Origin: an uncultured Bacteroidales bacterium
Lineage (GTDB): Bacteria; Bacteroidota; Bacteroidia; Bacteroidales; P3
Direction of reading: 5' to 3'
DNA length: 64,000 bases
NCBI GenBank assembly: GCA_900316965.1
Contig: ONEY01000010.1
Location: forward strand, 1-64,000
Shown here: piece after piece, positions 7,381 through 16,514 of the stretch
How the letters are laid out: the number at the start of each line of letters is the position of its first letter
Position numbering within the stretch: position 1 is the stretch's first letter
Notes under the pieces: model-generated
The model's database searches: none
Seen by the model: only the letters and a program-made list of their open reading frames with translations
What the model was told of the DNA's origin: nothing
Program-made: the position numbers and the translations under genes

Positions 7381-9495
7381 CTACTTGTCCATAGTGAAAA
7401 TGAATTCCTCGTTGTTTTTGGTATTGAGCATGAAGCGTCGCAACATCTCCATAGCCTCAATGGGGTTGAGGTCGGTGAGTTGGTTGCGAAGCACCTGCAT
7501 GCGAGAGAGTATGTTCTGCGACACCAGGAGGTCGTCACGGCGTGTCGACGAGCTGACGATATCAACAGCGGGCCACATACGTTTGTTGGCCAGTCGACGG
7601 TCGAGCTGAAGTTCCATATTGCCGGTACCCTTGAATTCCTCGAAGATGACGTCGTCCATCTTCGAACCTGTCTCTGTCAATGCTGTAGCGATGATGGTCA
7701 GCGAGCCACCGTTTTCGATGTTGCGTGCCGCGCCAAAGAAACGTTTGGGTTTTTGCAACGCGTTGGCCTCAACGCCGCCCGAAAGCACTTTGCCCGAAGC
7801 CGGCTGAACGGTGTTGTAGGCACGCGCCAAGCGGGTTATGGAGTCGAGGACTATCACGACATCATGCTTGCTCTCGGTCATACGCTTTGCCTTCTCGAGC
7901 ACGATGTTGGCGATGCGGACATGACGGTCGGCAGGTTCGTCGAACGTCGAGGCGATAACCTCGGCATTGACACTGCGCTGCATGTCGGTAACCTCCTCAG
8001 GACGCTCGTCGATGAGCAGCACCATAAGGTAAACCTCGGGATGATTATAGGCTATGGCATTGGCTATCTCCTTGAGCAATGTTGTCTTACCTGTCTTGGG
8101 CTGTGCGACGATAAGGCCGCGCTGGCCTTTTCCAATTGGAGTGAAAAGGTCGATAACACGTGTCGAGAACGACTCTTGAGGATGGCCGGTAAGGTTGAAT
8201 TTCTCCATTGGGAAAAGAGGAGTGAGTGATTCGAAAGGCACCCTGTCTCTGATTTCCTCCGGATTGAGACCGTTTATTTTCATGATCTTCACCGCCACAA
8301 AATACTTCTCCATCTCGCGCGGAGGACGTATGGTACACTGAACGGTATCGCCAGTTTTCAAACCAAAGGAACGTATCTGTTGCTGTGACACATAAATATC
8401 GTCGGGCGATGCCAGGTAGTTGTAGTCGGAAGAACGCAGAAAACCATAATTGTCGGCAGATATCTCGAGCACACCCTCGGCTTCAACAACACCTTCTATT
8501 TCGAAGGGAAACTCTACCCTACGAGCCTGAACCTGGTTGTTCTTATGCTTGTTGGAGTGATTGTTGTTATTGCCGTTGTTATTGTTGTTGTTGCCGTTAG
8601 TGTTATTGTTGACAGCGTTATTATTGTTTACGTTGTTATTGCCGTTGTTGCCGTTATTCTCCTTGTTAATATTGGCATTGTTTTTCTGAGAGGCAGCCAT
8701 GTTGTCATTTGAGACATTAACATTATTGTCGTTATTCTCTCTGACTTGCTCCTTTTGATTTTTATTTTTTCTGCCACGGCGTTTCGACTGAATGGGGTTG
8801 GGTGTAGGATTATCCTCCGCTTTGATTTCAGTCTTCTCGGTCGACTCTTGAGGCATTTCTTGCTCAGCGACAACTGGTTGTTGCTCAGTTGTTACTTGAG
8901 ACTCCGTTGTGGATTCTGGTGCTGGTGCTGGCATTGGCGGAACTGGCTGTTCGGCAGCTTGTTTTGGTTTGCGGCCACGACGGCGTTTCATTGCGGGAGC
9001 TGCCTCTTCGGCAGGGGTTTCGACAATCTGCTCGGCTTTGCTTTCCACAGGCTCATCAACGGCAACATCCTGTGTTCTATTGCGCGAACGCAGATAGTCC
9101 TGAGGTGTTGACAAATCGGGAACCATAGGTACCTCTGGAATTTCTAAATCTTTGATGTTCAAATCGAATGCAGGCAGCGGCATCTCTTTTTCGGCAGGAC
9201 GCTGTGCGGGTTTGGCCTCCTTGGGAGGCAGAGATATCAAGCCCTTCTCCTTGTGGGCTTTATATTTTTTTTCGTTCGACTCTGCAACCGGCATGGGCTT
9301 AAGACGTGCTCTACGTTGACGTGGCTCTGTCTCTTCTTGCTTCTCTTTGTTGTCGGGTGTGTTTGCCTGTATATCAAGAATTTTGTATATCAATTCTTTC
9401 GCATCGTAACGACTTGGACGAGAAACTCCAAGTTCTTTGGCAATCTCAATAAGCTCAATATGAGCCTTGGTTGATAGTTCAGAAATATTGTACAT
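7381..9495 (-). CDS. rho: Transcription termination factor Rho with Asn-rich insert
   Basis: At 704 residues this is well above the roughly 420 of E. coli Rho. Residues 1-45 form the helical Rho N-domain ([20 protein letters not shown]). Residues 45-325 are a predicted disordered insert: a charged, Pro-rich part with AT-hook-like RRRGRKPK (171-178) and SKRRGRK (237-243), then an Asn-rich tract at 253-320 in which about 39 of 68 residues are Asn. The cold-shock RNA-binding domain follows (about 330-405), then the ATPase with Walker A in AQPKTGKTT and [12 protein letters not shown]. Rho inserts in Bacteroidota are known to be disordered and, in B. thetaiotaomicron, linked to phase separation. 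The Asn content also resembles clostridial prion-like Rho. Confidence 0.97.
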   Translation of the reverse strand: MYNISELSTKAHIELIEIAKELGVSRPSRYDAKELIYKILDIQANTPDNKEKQEETEPRQRRARLKPMPVAESNEKKYKAHKEKGLISLPPKEAKPAQRPAEKEMPLPAFDLNIKDLEIPEVPMVPDLSTPQDYLRSRNRTQDVAVDEPVESKAEQIVETPAEEAAPAMKRRRGRKPKQAAEQPVPPMPAPAPESTTESQVTTEQQPVVAEQEMPQESTEKTEIKAEDNPTPNPIQSKRRGRKNKNQKEQVRENNDNNVNVSNDNMAASQKNNANINKENNGNNGNNNVNNNNAVNNNTNGNNNNNNGNNNNHSNKHKNNQVQARRVEFPFEIEGVVEAEGVLEISADNYGFLRSSDYNYLASPDDIYVSQQQIRSFGLKTGDTVQCTIRPPREMEKYFVAVKIMKINGLNPEEIRDRVPFESLTPLFPMEKFNLTGHPQESFSTRVIDLFTPIGKGQRGLIVAQPKTGKTTLLKEIANAIAYNHPEVYLMVLLIDERPEEVTDMQRSVNAEVIASTFDEPADRHVRIANIVLEKAKRMTESKHDVVIVLDSITRLARAYNTVQPASGKVLSGGVEANALQKPKRFFGAARNIENGGSLTIIATALTETGSKMDDVIFEEFKGTGNMELQLDRRLANKRMWPAVDIVSSSTRRDDLLVSQNILSRMQVLRNQLTDLNPIEAMEMLRRFMLNTKNNEEFIFTMDK

Positions 9496-9726
9496 TGAAG
9501 TTATTTAAAGAAGACTTGTTCTTGATAGCTATGCCCTACAATGTTCAACAATCGTATATTGAATGGGCATAAAAGATAGTCTGTCAGATTTTTTCAAATC
9601 AGTTTTTAAAACAAATTAACTTGGTAAGGAATTATGAATCAAATGGATGTAGAGAAAATCAATCTTAATGACCTTTCTCTTATTTTTCGCAAAAATATAA
9701 AATTTTATTCACATCAAAAAAAAAAT

Positions 9727-9757
9727 TTTGCCACACAGAGGGAAAAGTGTATTTTTG
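9727..9757 (+). promoter_or_regulatory. gcvH promoter (TTTG-N19-TATTTTTG)
   Basis: The -33 element TTTG (9727-9730) and the -7 element TATTTTTG (9750-9757) are separated by exactly 19 bp, matching the Bacteroidota housekeeping sigma consensus. The gcvH ATG is 99 bp downstream. The rest of the 361-bp AT-rich gap between rho and gcvH holds no gene I can support. Confidence 0.75.
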
Positions 9758-9856
9758 GAGTCGGAAAAAATGTTTCCCAACAAAATATCAGCACAAATAT
9801 ATCACTGATAATCAAAAAGAAAATCAATAACAACAATTCATTAAAAAAGTAAAAAA

Positions 9857-10234
9857 ATGAACATTCCCGAAAATTTGAAGTACACCCAGGATGACGAATG
9901 GGTAAGAATGGAAGGTGACATCGCCGTTGTTGGCATCACAGACTATGCACAGCACGAACTTGGCGACATCGTTTTTGTCGACGTTGACTGCGAAGGCGAC
10001 ACCATCGAAGCTGGCGAGGCTTTCGGTAGCATTGAGGCTGTTAAGACCGTCGCTGACCTTCTCATGCCCTGCACCGGTGAAGTTGTCGAATTCAACAGCG
10101 CTCTCGAGGATGCTTCCTCTATCAACAACGATCCTTATGGCGAAGGCTGGATTATCAAGTTCAAACCCGCCAATGCCGCTGACATCGACGCTCTGCTCGA
10201 CGCTGCCGCTTATAAGGCTAAAATTGGTGCCTAA
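9857..10234 (+). CDS. gcvH: Glycine cleavage system H protein
   Basis: This 125-residue protein is the lipoyl carrier that shuttles the aminomethyl group among the P, T and L proteins of glycine cleavage. The fold signature YTQDDEWV and [17 protein letters not shown] is present, and the lipoylated Lys is Lys63 in [13 protein letters not shown]. Length is normal. It stands alone, with its own promoter and terminator, so the other subunits are encoded elsewhere. The nearby threonine aldolase also yields glycine, but the two are on opposite strands and not co-transcribed. Confidence 0.96.
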   Translation: MNIPENLKYTQDDEWVRMEGDIAVVGITDYAQHELGDIVFVDVDCEGDTIEAGEAFGSIEAVKTVADLLMPCTGEVVEFNSALEDASSINNDPYGEGWIIKFKPANAADIDALLDAAAYKAKIGA

Positions 10235-10285
10235 GACACCGTCAACCACGAATTTCCGCAACTAAGTGGAGATTCAATAAAATCA

Positions 10286-10319
10286 AAGAGAGCCGTACAT
10301 TTGATTGTGCGGCTCTCTT
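10286..10319 (+). terminator. gcvH terminator
   Basis: A 10-bp stem AAGAGAGCCG / CGGCTCTCTT with a 14-nt loop lies 52 bp after the gcvH stop and is followed by GTTTTGT. Confidence 0.8.
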
Positions 10320-10388
10320 GTTTTGTATTATTAATGGTGAATCCTGAATTGGTACTAGCTCCAGTGGAGCACGCAAAGGAGACGACGT

Positions 10389-10493
10389 GGTTAGGGTTAA
10401 GGTTAGCGTTAAAGTTGAATCTCGTTAACGTTGCCGAAAACCCGTTTTCGTGCCACAGGCTTGTTGCCGATGGCCCTTTAAGGTCAACGTTAA
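10389..10493. repeat. Hexamer repeats between convergent gcvH and sstT
   Basis: GTTAGGGTTAAGGTTAGCGTTAAAG and CTCGTTAACGTTG lie within 10389-10433, and AAGGTCAACGTTAAAA at 10480-10495 contains the sstT stop codon (TAA on the minus strand, 10490-10492). Just upstream, 10362-10390 resembles 11886-11914 (consensus GCTCnnGTGGAGCrCGyArAGGAGACrACGTG), a second short dispersed motif. Confidence 0.7.
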
Positions 10494-11722
10494 AAATCGT
10501 TTAAGCCTCTCTTTTTTCGGTCGTAGTATTCGGCTGTGGCGGTAAAGAAAGCGTCGCCACTCGAATTCAGCGCCGTCTCGACAGAATCCTGCACCACACC
10601 GATGATGAAACCTATGGCAACGGCCTGCATAGCGACATCATTGCCTATTCCGAAGAATGAGCATGCCATAGGAATAAGCAAGAGACTACCTCCCGCAACA
10701 CCGGAAGCGCCACAAGCTCCCAAGGTGGCTATGATGCCTAAAAACAACGCCGACGCAAAACTAACCTCTATACCCATAGTGTGCGCCACAGCAAGCGAGA
10801 ACACTGTGATGGTCACAGCTGCGCCATCCATATTGATAGTGGCACCTAACGGAATACTTACCGAATAGAACTCCTCATCGAGACCAAGCTTCTTGCACAA
10901 CGACATATTGATAGGAATATTGGCTGCCGACGAGCGGGTGAAGAAAGCCTGCAATCCGCTCTCTTTCAGGCATGTCAGAAGTAGCGGATAGGGATTGCGG
11001 CGTGTAAGGATAAATGAAATCAATGGATTGAAAACAAAAGCATTCACCAACATACAACCCACCAACAAGAGTAGCAAATGACCATAGGTGGTGAAAACCG
11101 ACAATCCATTTTCGGATACTGTGGTGAAAACCAATCCAAAAATGCCAAAAGGTGCGAATTGAATGACCCATTTGACAACCCTAGAAACCACATCGCTAAG
11201 GTCGTGGACAACATTGATTGTTGCCTTCGAAGCCATCCGTTTCAGCGCCACACCGAGAATAACACTCCAGAAAAGTATGGCTATATAGTTAGCATTGGCT
11301 ATTGCCGCCACAGGATTGCTGACCATGTTGGTCAGCAGATTGGCGAAGACGTCAGACAGTGTTCCCGCCGAATCGTCGACAACAGCACTTTCCACGCCTC
11401 CAAGCTCAAGCATGACAGGGAAAAGGAAGCTGCCGACTACAGCACAAACGGCGGCGATAAAAGTGCTGGTAATATACACCGTCACCAAGGTTCCAAAACG
11501 GCGTCCCAACCCCTTCCCCGCTTTAGCAATAGAGGAGATAACCAACACCGCCACCAGCAAGGGCGCAATACCTTTTAGTGCGCTGACAAACATCTTGCCC
11601 AATATGCTTATTCCGCTCCACGATGGTGCCAAAAGTCCAAGTGCTGCACCTATCAAAAGACCGATAAAGATGCGAAGCATCAAGCTGACTTGGGTGTACT
11701 TTTTCAATATATTTTTTATCAT
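10490..11722 (-). CDS. sstT: Sodium/serine-threonine symporter SstT
   Basis: This 410-residue inner-membrane protein of the dicarboxylate/amino acid:cation symporter family imports serine and threonine with Na+. The N-terminus (SLMLRIFIGLLIGAALGLL) and the motifs TRSSAANIPINM, PLGATINMDGAA and GASGVAGGSLLLIP are characteristic of SstT. About eight to nine hydrophobic segments and two re-entrant loops fit the family. Its product could feed the threonine aldolase encoded nearby, but that link is metabolic inference only. The stop codon lies in a hexamer repeat. Confidence 0.93.
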   Translation of the reverse strand: MIKNILKKYTQVSLMLRIFIGLLIGAALGLLAPSWSGISILGKMFVSALKGIAPLLVAVLVISSIAKAGKGLGRRFGTLVTVYITSTFIAAVCAVVGSFLFPVMLELGGVESAVVDDSAGTLSDVFANLLTNMVSNPVAAIANANYIAILFWSVILGVALKRMASKATINVVHDLSDVVSRVVKWVIQFAPFGIFGLVFTTVSENGLSVFTTYGHLLLLLVGCMLVNAFVFNPLISFILTRRNPYPLLLTCLKESGLQAFFTRSSAANIPINMSLCKKLGLDEEFYSVSIPLGATINMDGAAVTITVFSLAVAHTMGIEVSFASALFLGIIATLGACGASGVAGGSLLLIPMACSFFGIGNDVAMQAVAIGFIIGVVQDSVETALNSSGDAFFTATAEYYDRKKRGLNDF

Positions 11723-11774
11723 AATGTGTATCTTACAATGGGTTACAAATAATCAAAAAACTTATTATCAAATG

Positions 11775-11782
11775 CAAAGTTA
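11775..11782 (-). promoter_or_regulatory. sstT -7 element
   Basis: On the minus strand TAACTTTG matches TAnnTTTG and lies 52 bp before the sstT ATG. No TTTG is found at the ideal -33 spacing. Confidence 0.5.
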
Positions 11783-11832
11783 ATCAAAATAAACGACATT
11801 ACCTAAACCTTTCGATACGAGTATAATTTTTA

Positions 11833-11848
11833 AATATTGTACAATATT
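11833..11848. promoter_or_regulatory. Perfect 16-bp palindrome
   Basis: AATATTGTACAATATT is a perfect palindrome seven bases before a 36-codon open frame, in the divergent gap between sstT and rdgB. Its size and symmetry fit a dimeric repressor site, but no regulator can be assigned. The rest of this 371-bp gap holds the sstT -7 element and repeat motifs. Confidence 0.4.
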
Positions 11849-11854
11849 ATTTAT

Positions 11855-11965
11855 ATGCAGACGTTATTTGATGATGAATGGGTACAAGCTCTTGTGGAGC
11901 GCGTAGAGGAGACAACGTGCGTAGCAGTCCCGTCCTTAGTCCCAAATGAATCGTTAAGGGGTTAA
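11855..11965 (+). CDS. Possible 36-residue small protein or repeat-borne frame
   Basis: ATG at 11855 opens a 36-codon frame with the acidic segment EWVQALVERVEETTCV and a TAA stop at 11963-11965. It follows an AT-rich palindrome. Part of the coding stretch (11886-11914) recurs at 10362-10390, where it reads PELVLAPVEHAKETTW in another short frame. This could be a small conserved protein, or simply a dispersed repeat that happens to be open. I cannot decide between them. Confidence 0.2.
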   Translation: MQTLFDDEWVQALVERVEETTCVAVPSLVPNESLRG

Positions 11966-11979
11966 TGTGGATAAAGTCA

Positions 11980-12016
11980 AAGTTAAGGTTAGCATAAACA
12001 TCAACGTTATCGTTGA
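11980..12016. repeat. Degenerate hexamer repeats before rdgB
   Basis: AGTTAAGGTTAGCATAAACATCAACGTTATCGTTG is a divergent copy of the TTAACG family in the sstT/rdgB divergent gap. Confidence 0.5.
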
Positions 12017-12093
12017 ATATCAATAACAAATATTTTTCGACATCTTTTTTTACAATTCTCTCAATCTTCTCATAGTTACTAACACCACCTACA

Positions 12094-12681
12094 ATGAAAG
12101 AACTCGTTTTTGCCACCAACAACAAACACAAGCTGCAGGAAGTAAGTGAAATGCTTAATGGCATTGTCAAAATACACAGCCTTGCAGAGATAGGTCTTTC
12201 TGGCGACATACCTGAAACCGCCGACACCCTCGACGGCAACGCCCTTCAAAAAGCTCAATGGGTGTTCGAACGCACAGGCATGAGCTGCTTTGCCGACGAC
12301 ACAGGACTTGAAGTCGACGCCCTCGACGGCAGACCCGGGGTATACTCGGCACGCTATGCCGGCGAACACTGTTCGTTTGACGACAACATAAACAAAATGC
12401 TTGCCGAAATGGATGGCAAAACCAACCGCAAGGCTTGCTTTCGCACCGTGATATGTCTGATTGACAAAGAGGAGAAGAAGCCTCTCTTCTTTGAAGGCAG
12501 AGTCGACGGAGTGATACTCACCGAACGCTACGGGAAAGAGGGCTTTGGCTACGACCCCATATTCATGCCCGACCATTTCGCTGTGAGTTTCGCCGAAATG
12601 CCTCTCGAGGTCAAAAACCACATCAGCCATCGCGGCAGAGCCGTCGCCAAACTGGTAGAGCACCTCAAAAACAACAAGTAA
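12094..12681 (+). CDS. rdgB: XTP/dITP pyrophosphatase (RdgB/HAM1)
   Basis: This 195-residue enzyme hydrolyses deaminated purine nucleoside triphosphates (ITP, dITP, XTP) to monophosphates and so cleans the nucleotide pool. The N-terminal FATNNKHKLQEV, the central FADDTGLEVDALDGRPGVYSARYAG and the C-terminal FGYDPIFMP and SHRGRAV motifs are all typical. It is the first gene of a compact cluster with the bifunctional nuclease and purine nucleoside phosphorylase genes, consistent with purine salvage and quality control. Confidence 0.95.
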   Translation: MKELVFATNNKHKLQEVSEMLNGIVKIHSLAEIGLSGDIPETADTLDGNALQKAQWVFERTGMSCFADDTGLEVDALDGRPGVYSARYAGEHCSFDDNINKMLAEMDGKTNRKACFRTVICLIDKEEKKPLFFEGRVDGVILTERYGKEGFGYDPIFMPDHFAVSFAEMPLEVKNHISHRGRAVAKLVEHLKNNK

Positions 12682-12699
12682 CACAAAAACAAAACTACA

Positions 12700-13254
12700 T
12701 TGACATACAAAAAAGTATATCCCACCGAGGTAATACAAGGCTACACGCAAACGGCCATGTTTATCCTCATGCTGTACGAGCCTCTAGGCAACAAAAAAGT
12801 GCCTGTAATGATCGGTCAGCATGAGGCCGAGATGATTATGATAGAGCAAGAGCAGGTAGACATCAAACGTCCCATGACCCACCAACTCCTCATATCCATC
12901 ATGGACGAATTTGCGCTGTCTTTGAAGTCGGTACGCATAGACCGTTTTGAAGAGGGTATTTTCTACGCAACCCTTTTTGTCAGCGACGGCTTCAACACCC
13001 ACGCCATCGACGCACGCGCCAGCGACGCCGTCGTGCTGGCACTCCGCCAGTCGGTCGACATAGAGATGGCCTCAAGCGTCATCGACGACACCGGATTCAC
13101 CCCCGAAGATGAAGACCTTGACATCTATGGCGACATCAACGACGATGACTCACTCGAGGCATTGGAAGAGGAACTGAGGCTTTGTGAAGAAAACGAGGAA
13201 TACGAGCGCGCCGCCGAAATCATGGAGAAAATCAACAAAAAGAAAAACTCATAA
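12700..13254 (+). CDS. Bifunctional nuclease family protein (DUF151) with UVR motif
   Basis: This 184-residue protein starts with TTG at 12700, as no in-frame ATG precedes the conserved domain. Residues 1-130 match the DUF151 fold: VMIGQHEAEMIMIEQE, RPMTHQLL, RFEEGIFYATLF and IDARASDAVVLALR. The C-terminal helix pair (ALEEELRLCEENEEYERAAEIMEKI, cut here to its idea) is a UVR-like motif as in UvrB/UvrC. DUF151 members have reported DNase and RNase activity, but the cellular role in Bacteroidota is unclear. It sits 18 bp after rdgB and 4 bp before punA, so the three are probably co-transcribed. Confidence 0.88.
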   Translation: MTYKKVYPTEVIQGYTQTAMFILMLYEPLGNKKVPVMIGQHEAEMIMIEQEQVDIKRPMTHQLLISIMDEFALSLKSVRIDRFEEGIFYATLFVSDGFNTHAIDARASDAVVLALRQSVDIEMASSVIDDTGFTPEDEDLDIYGDINDDDSLEALEEELRLCEENEEYERAAEIMEKINKKKNS

Positions 13255-13258
13255 CACA

Positions 13259-14065
13259 ATGATAGAGATATTCGACCAAGCTGCCGACTATATTCGCAGC
13301 CACACCTCCTACCGTCCCACCACAGGCATAATACTGGGCAGCGGCCTTGGCAAACTAGCCAACGCCATAGAGAACCCCGACATAATACCCTATGTCGACA
13401 TACCCCACTTCAAGCAAAGCACCGCTGTAGGCCATAAAGGCAACCTCATTTTTGGCACCCTCGATGGTACCCAGATAGTAGCTATGCAAGGCCGATTCCA
13501 TTTCTATGAAGGCTACACCATGCAAGAAGTCACCCTCCCCGTGCGTGTCATGAGCCGGCTGGGAATAAAACGCCTGTTGGTCAGTAACGCCGCTGGCGGC
13601 ATCAACCCAAACTTCGCCGTTGGCGACCTGATGATTATCACCGACCACATCAACTTCATGCCCAACCCCCTCATCGGTAAAAACATAGACGAAATGGGCG
13701 TGCGTTTCCCCGACATGACCACCGTCTACAGCCGTTCGCTACGCCAGCGTGCCCACCAAGCCGCCGACCAGCTAGGATTGCAACTGCGTGAGGGTGTTTA
13801 TGTAGCCGAAACGGGGCCTACCTACGAAACCCCCGCTGAATACCGCATGTATGGCATGCTCGGTGGCGACGCTGTAGGCATGTCGACAGTGCCCGAAGTC
13901 ATCGTAGCCCGCCATTGTGGCATGGAGATTTTTGGCATGAGTGTCATCACCAACTGTGCCAAAGACCTCGGCGAAAGCTGTCAAAACGACGGCGACGACG
14001 TTGTCCGTGCCGCCGACAAAGCCGCCGACAACATGACTGCCATTTTCAAAAAATTGATTTCCTAA
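13259..14065 (+). CDS. punA: Purine nucleoside phosphorylase
   Basis: This 268-residue enzyme splits purine nucleosides with phosphate to base plus ribose 1-phosphate. ATG 13259 is preferred to the in-frame start at 13184, which lies inside the upstream gene and adds unrelated residues. Visible motifs are GIILGSGLGKLA (phosphate loop), GRFHFYEGY, VSNAAGGINPNF, GPTYETPAEYRM and MSTVPEVIVARH, all of the trimeric PNP-I family. It closes the rdgB cluster and precedes the patatin gene by 45 bp. Confidence 0.95.
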   Translation: MIEIFDQAADYIRSHTSYRPTTGIILGSGLGKLANAIENPDIIPYVDIPHFKQSTAVGHKGNLIFGTLDGTQIVAMQGRFHFYEGYTMQEVTLPVRVMSRLGIKRLLVSNAAGGINPNFAVGDLMIITDHINFMPNPLIGKNIDEMGVRFPDMTTVYSRSLRQRAHQAADQLGLQLREGVYVAETGPTYETPAEYRMYGMLGGDAVGMSTVPEVIVARHCGMEIFGMSVITNCAKDLGESCQNDGDDVVRAADKAADNMTAIFKKLIS

Positions 14066-14110
14066 GATAAAACAAACATCCCAGCCTCTCGCACCACTTA
14101 ACGACAGCCA

Positions 14111-16429
14111 ATGATAAAAAAAATATTCTTTCTCACACTCACCACTTTACTACTTTTCTTGCACAACGTTTCGGCTCAAAGTCTAAGCTATGGTATTAAC
14201 CCCGAGCTTGACAGCATTGCTTTTGCCCGCTTCCGCACCCACATGGACAGCATACGCACCGAGCGTCCCACCGTTGCCCTCGTGCTCAGCGGTGGTGGTG
14301 CCAAAGGAGCAGCGCACATAAGCGTTATACGCTATCTTGAAAAGCAGGGAATCCCTATCGACCTCGTCATGGGCACAAGTATTGGAGGTCTGGTTGGCGG
14401 CCTCTACGCTTGCGGCTACACCGGCGAGGAGCTACAAGCCATAATCAGAGACCAAGACTGGAACTACCTGCTTCGCGACACTCACCCTCGCCATTTCGAC
14501 GCCTTGCAGCTGAAAGACTACAACCGACAATTCCAGCTCACCATACCTTTCGGAACCTATAAATGGGACTTCCACAAACCCGTCATCAGCCGTCGCAGCA
14601 TACTCCACGACGGCATTGTCCAAGGACGCAATGTTGAGGACTTGCTTGCCAGCCTATTGGTGGGCTATTCCGACGAAACAGACTTCCTCAAGCTCCCCAT
14701 ACCTTTCGTCTGCGTGGCCACAGACATGATTAGCGCCAAACCCAAAGTGTGGCACTCGGGCAACCTTATCGACGCCTTGCGATCGACAATGTCGATACCA
14801 GGCCTCTTCTCGCCCGTCAAGACCAACGGCATGGTGCTTACCGACGGCAGCATGCGCAACAACTTCCCCGCAGCCATAGCCAAACAAATGGGAGCCGACA
14901 TAATTATTGGCGTTGACATCTCGGCTCCTGGCCTCAACGCCAACCAAATGAAAAGCATGATAGACATCGTGTTTCAAACCACCGACGTGCTTGGTCGCGA
15001 AGCCTACGACGCCGCTCTCAACGTCACCGACATTTACATTCAGCCTCAACTCAACGATTTCTCGCTCCTCAGCTTCGACAAAGAGAGCATAGACACCATC
15101 CTTGAACGCGGCCGCATAGCTGTAGAGATGAAAGCCGACCAGATAGAGGCCTTGAGAGACAAAATGAACGGCATTCAGCTTCGAAACTCACACCGTCACA
15201 ACGCAAAAAAAGCTGTCGACCTCCACAAAACGGCCATTCCGATAGACAAAATACAATTCACAGGCATCAACGCCAAAGAGGAAAAATATCTTCGCCGCAA
15301 GTTGCACCTCATGCAAAACGTCAAACAGTCCATACACATTATGGAGCTTGAAGATATGGTGAGTTACCTCATAGGTCTCAACGCTTTCGAGAAGGTCACG
15401 TACCAGATAGTTGGCGACAAACAGCCTTACACTGTCCAATTCAACTGTTTTCGCTCACCCATCAACCAACTTGGCGCCAGCGTTCGTTTCGACGCCATAG
15501 ACTATGCCGCCGTACTGCTGCACTATGGTGTCAATTTCCACCAACTCACAGGAAGCCGTCTGGATTTGATAGCGCGGTTGGGGCAAAACAGCAAACTCAC
15601 AGCCTCACATACCCTCAGCACAGGACAAGGTATAGACTTCGGCACTAAAATATCCTTTCAGGCTGTTCGCTATGCTTCGTTTAGATTGGGAGTTTCCAAC
15701 TATAGTCTCGACTACAACCTCGGACACGCCGAAACATACATATCGCTCGCCCCTTGGCGTCAAATGAACATCAACGCCGGTCTCTGCGGTGACTACACCT
15801 ATCTCGTATCGCTCCTGGGCGACAATACAAACCTCCACACAGTATTGGATTATGACAAAAAGAACCTATACCTGGGAGGTTTCCTGAGCATACGCTCCGA
15901 CTCGTTCGACGACCCCTACTTCCCCACTCATGGCACACGCTATCATATAAAATACAACATATACGACATAGTGCAATACGACGCAGAGAGCATACACACT
16001 TTGCAATTTGGACTTAAGTCAGCTTTTTCAAAAGGAAGGCTAACAATAATGCCTTTTTTAGACGGTCGTTATGTCAACACCAACGTCGCCCCATACGCAA
16101 ACATGTTGTCTGTTAGTGACGCCAATCGTTTTATAGACCATCAGATTTCGTTTATTGGCATCAGCACTCCGACATTGATGAATCGCACTTTGGGTTCGGC
16201 GGGATTAGGCGCTCGTGTCTTGATTGGCAAGAGCCACTATCTGACGGCGACATTCCAAGCCATACAGATGTCCGAAGAACCCGAGGATTTCCTCAAAGGC
16301 AGCACCATTATTGGCGCAGCATTGGAATATGCCTACAACACCATTGTAGGACCTCTGAAATTCAATGTCCATTGGTCGGACATAACCAAGAGGTTAGGTT
16401 TCTACCTCGGCATCGGTTTAGACTTCTAA
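14111..16429 (+). CDS. PlpD-like patatin phospholipase with outer-membrane barrel
   Basis: This 772-residue protein begins with a signal peptide (residues 1-22, cleavage after VSA). The patatin domain spans about 53-270: oxyanion loop SGGGAKGAAH, nucleophile Ser90 in GTSIGG, and catalytic Asp245 in DGS. A POTRA-like segment follows (about 375-445), then a BamA-type 16-strand barrel domain to the C-terminus, ending in aromatic F as outer-membrane proteins do. This architecture is that of type Vd autotransporter-like PlpD proteins, here probably retained at the outer membrane as a lipid hydrolase. Substrate is unknown. Confidence 0.9.
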   Translation: MIKKIFFLTLTTLLLFLHNVSAQSLSYGINPELDSIAFARFRTHMDSIRTERPTVALVLSGGGAKGAAHISVIRYLEKQGIPIDLVMGTSIGGLVGGLYACGYTGEELQAIIRDQDWNYLLRDTHPRHFDALQLKDYNRQFQLTIPFGTYKWDFHKPVISRRSILHDGIVQGRNVEDLLASLLVGYSDETDFLKLPIPFVCVATDMISAKPKVWHSGNLIDALRSTMSIPGLFSPVKTNGMVLTDGSMRNNFPAAIAKQMGADIIIGVDISAPGLNANQMKSMIDIVFQTTDVLGREAYDAALNVTDIYIQPQLNDFSLLSFDKESIDTILERGRIAVEMKADQIEALRDKMNGIQLRNSHRHNAKKAVDLHKTAIPIDKIQFTGINAKEEKYLRRKLHLMQNVKQSIHIMELEDMVSYLIGLNAFEKVTYQIVGDKQPYTVQFNCFRSPINQLGASVRFDAIDYAAVLLHYGVNFHQLTGSRLDLIARLGQNSKLTASHTLSTGQGIDFGTKISFQAVRYASFRLGVSNYSLDYNLGHAETYISLAPWRQMNINAGLCGDYTYLVSLLGDNTNLHTVLDYDKKNLYLGGFLSIRSDSFDDPYFPTHGTRYHIKYNIYDIVQYDAESIHTLQFGLKSAFSKGRLTIMPFLDGRYVNTNVAPYANMLSVSDANRFIDHQISFIGISTPTLMNRTLGSAGLGARVLIGKSHYLTATFQAIQMSEEPEDFLKGSTIIGAALEYAYNTIVGPLKFNVHWSDITKRLGFYLGIGLDF

Positions 16430-16456
16430 ATCCTAGTGACCAATTGGGGTTAAAAA

Positions 16457-16494
16457 GATAAGCGGCCAGCAAATGCATTTGCTGGCCGCTTATC
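16457..16494. terminator. Bidirectional terminator, 38-bp perfect palindrome
   Basis: GATAAGCGGCCAGCAAATG followed by its exact complement gives a 38-bp palindrome with no mismatch. It lies between the convergent patatin gene (stop 16429) and etfA (stop 16515). The stem is GC-rich, but flanking T-runs are short, so it may work with Rho or as an RNA-stability hairpin. Confidence 0.8.
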
Positions 16495-16514
16495 AAATAA
16501 GTATATCAGAAATG

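Noticed and set aside
9634..9852. 72-codon AT-rich plus-strand frame
   Set aside because: It overlaps the gcvH promoter and has Lys/Asn-rich composition expected of AT-rich noncoding DNA.
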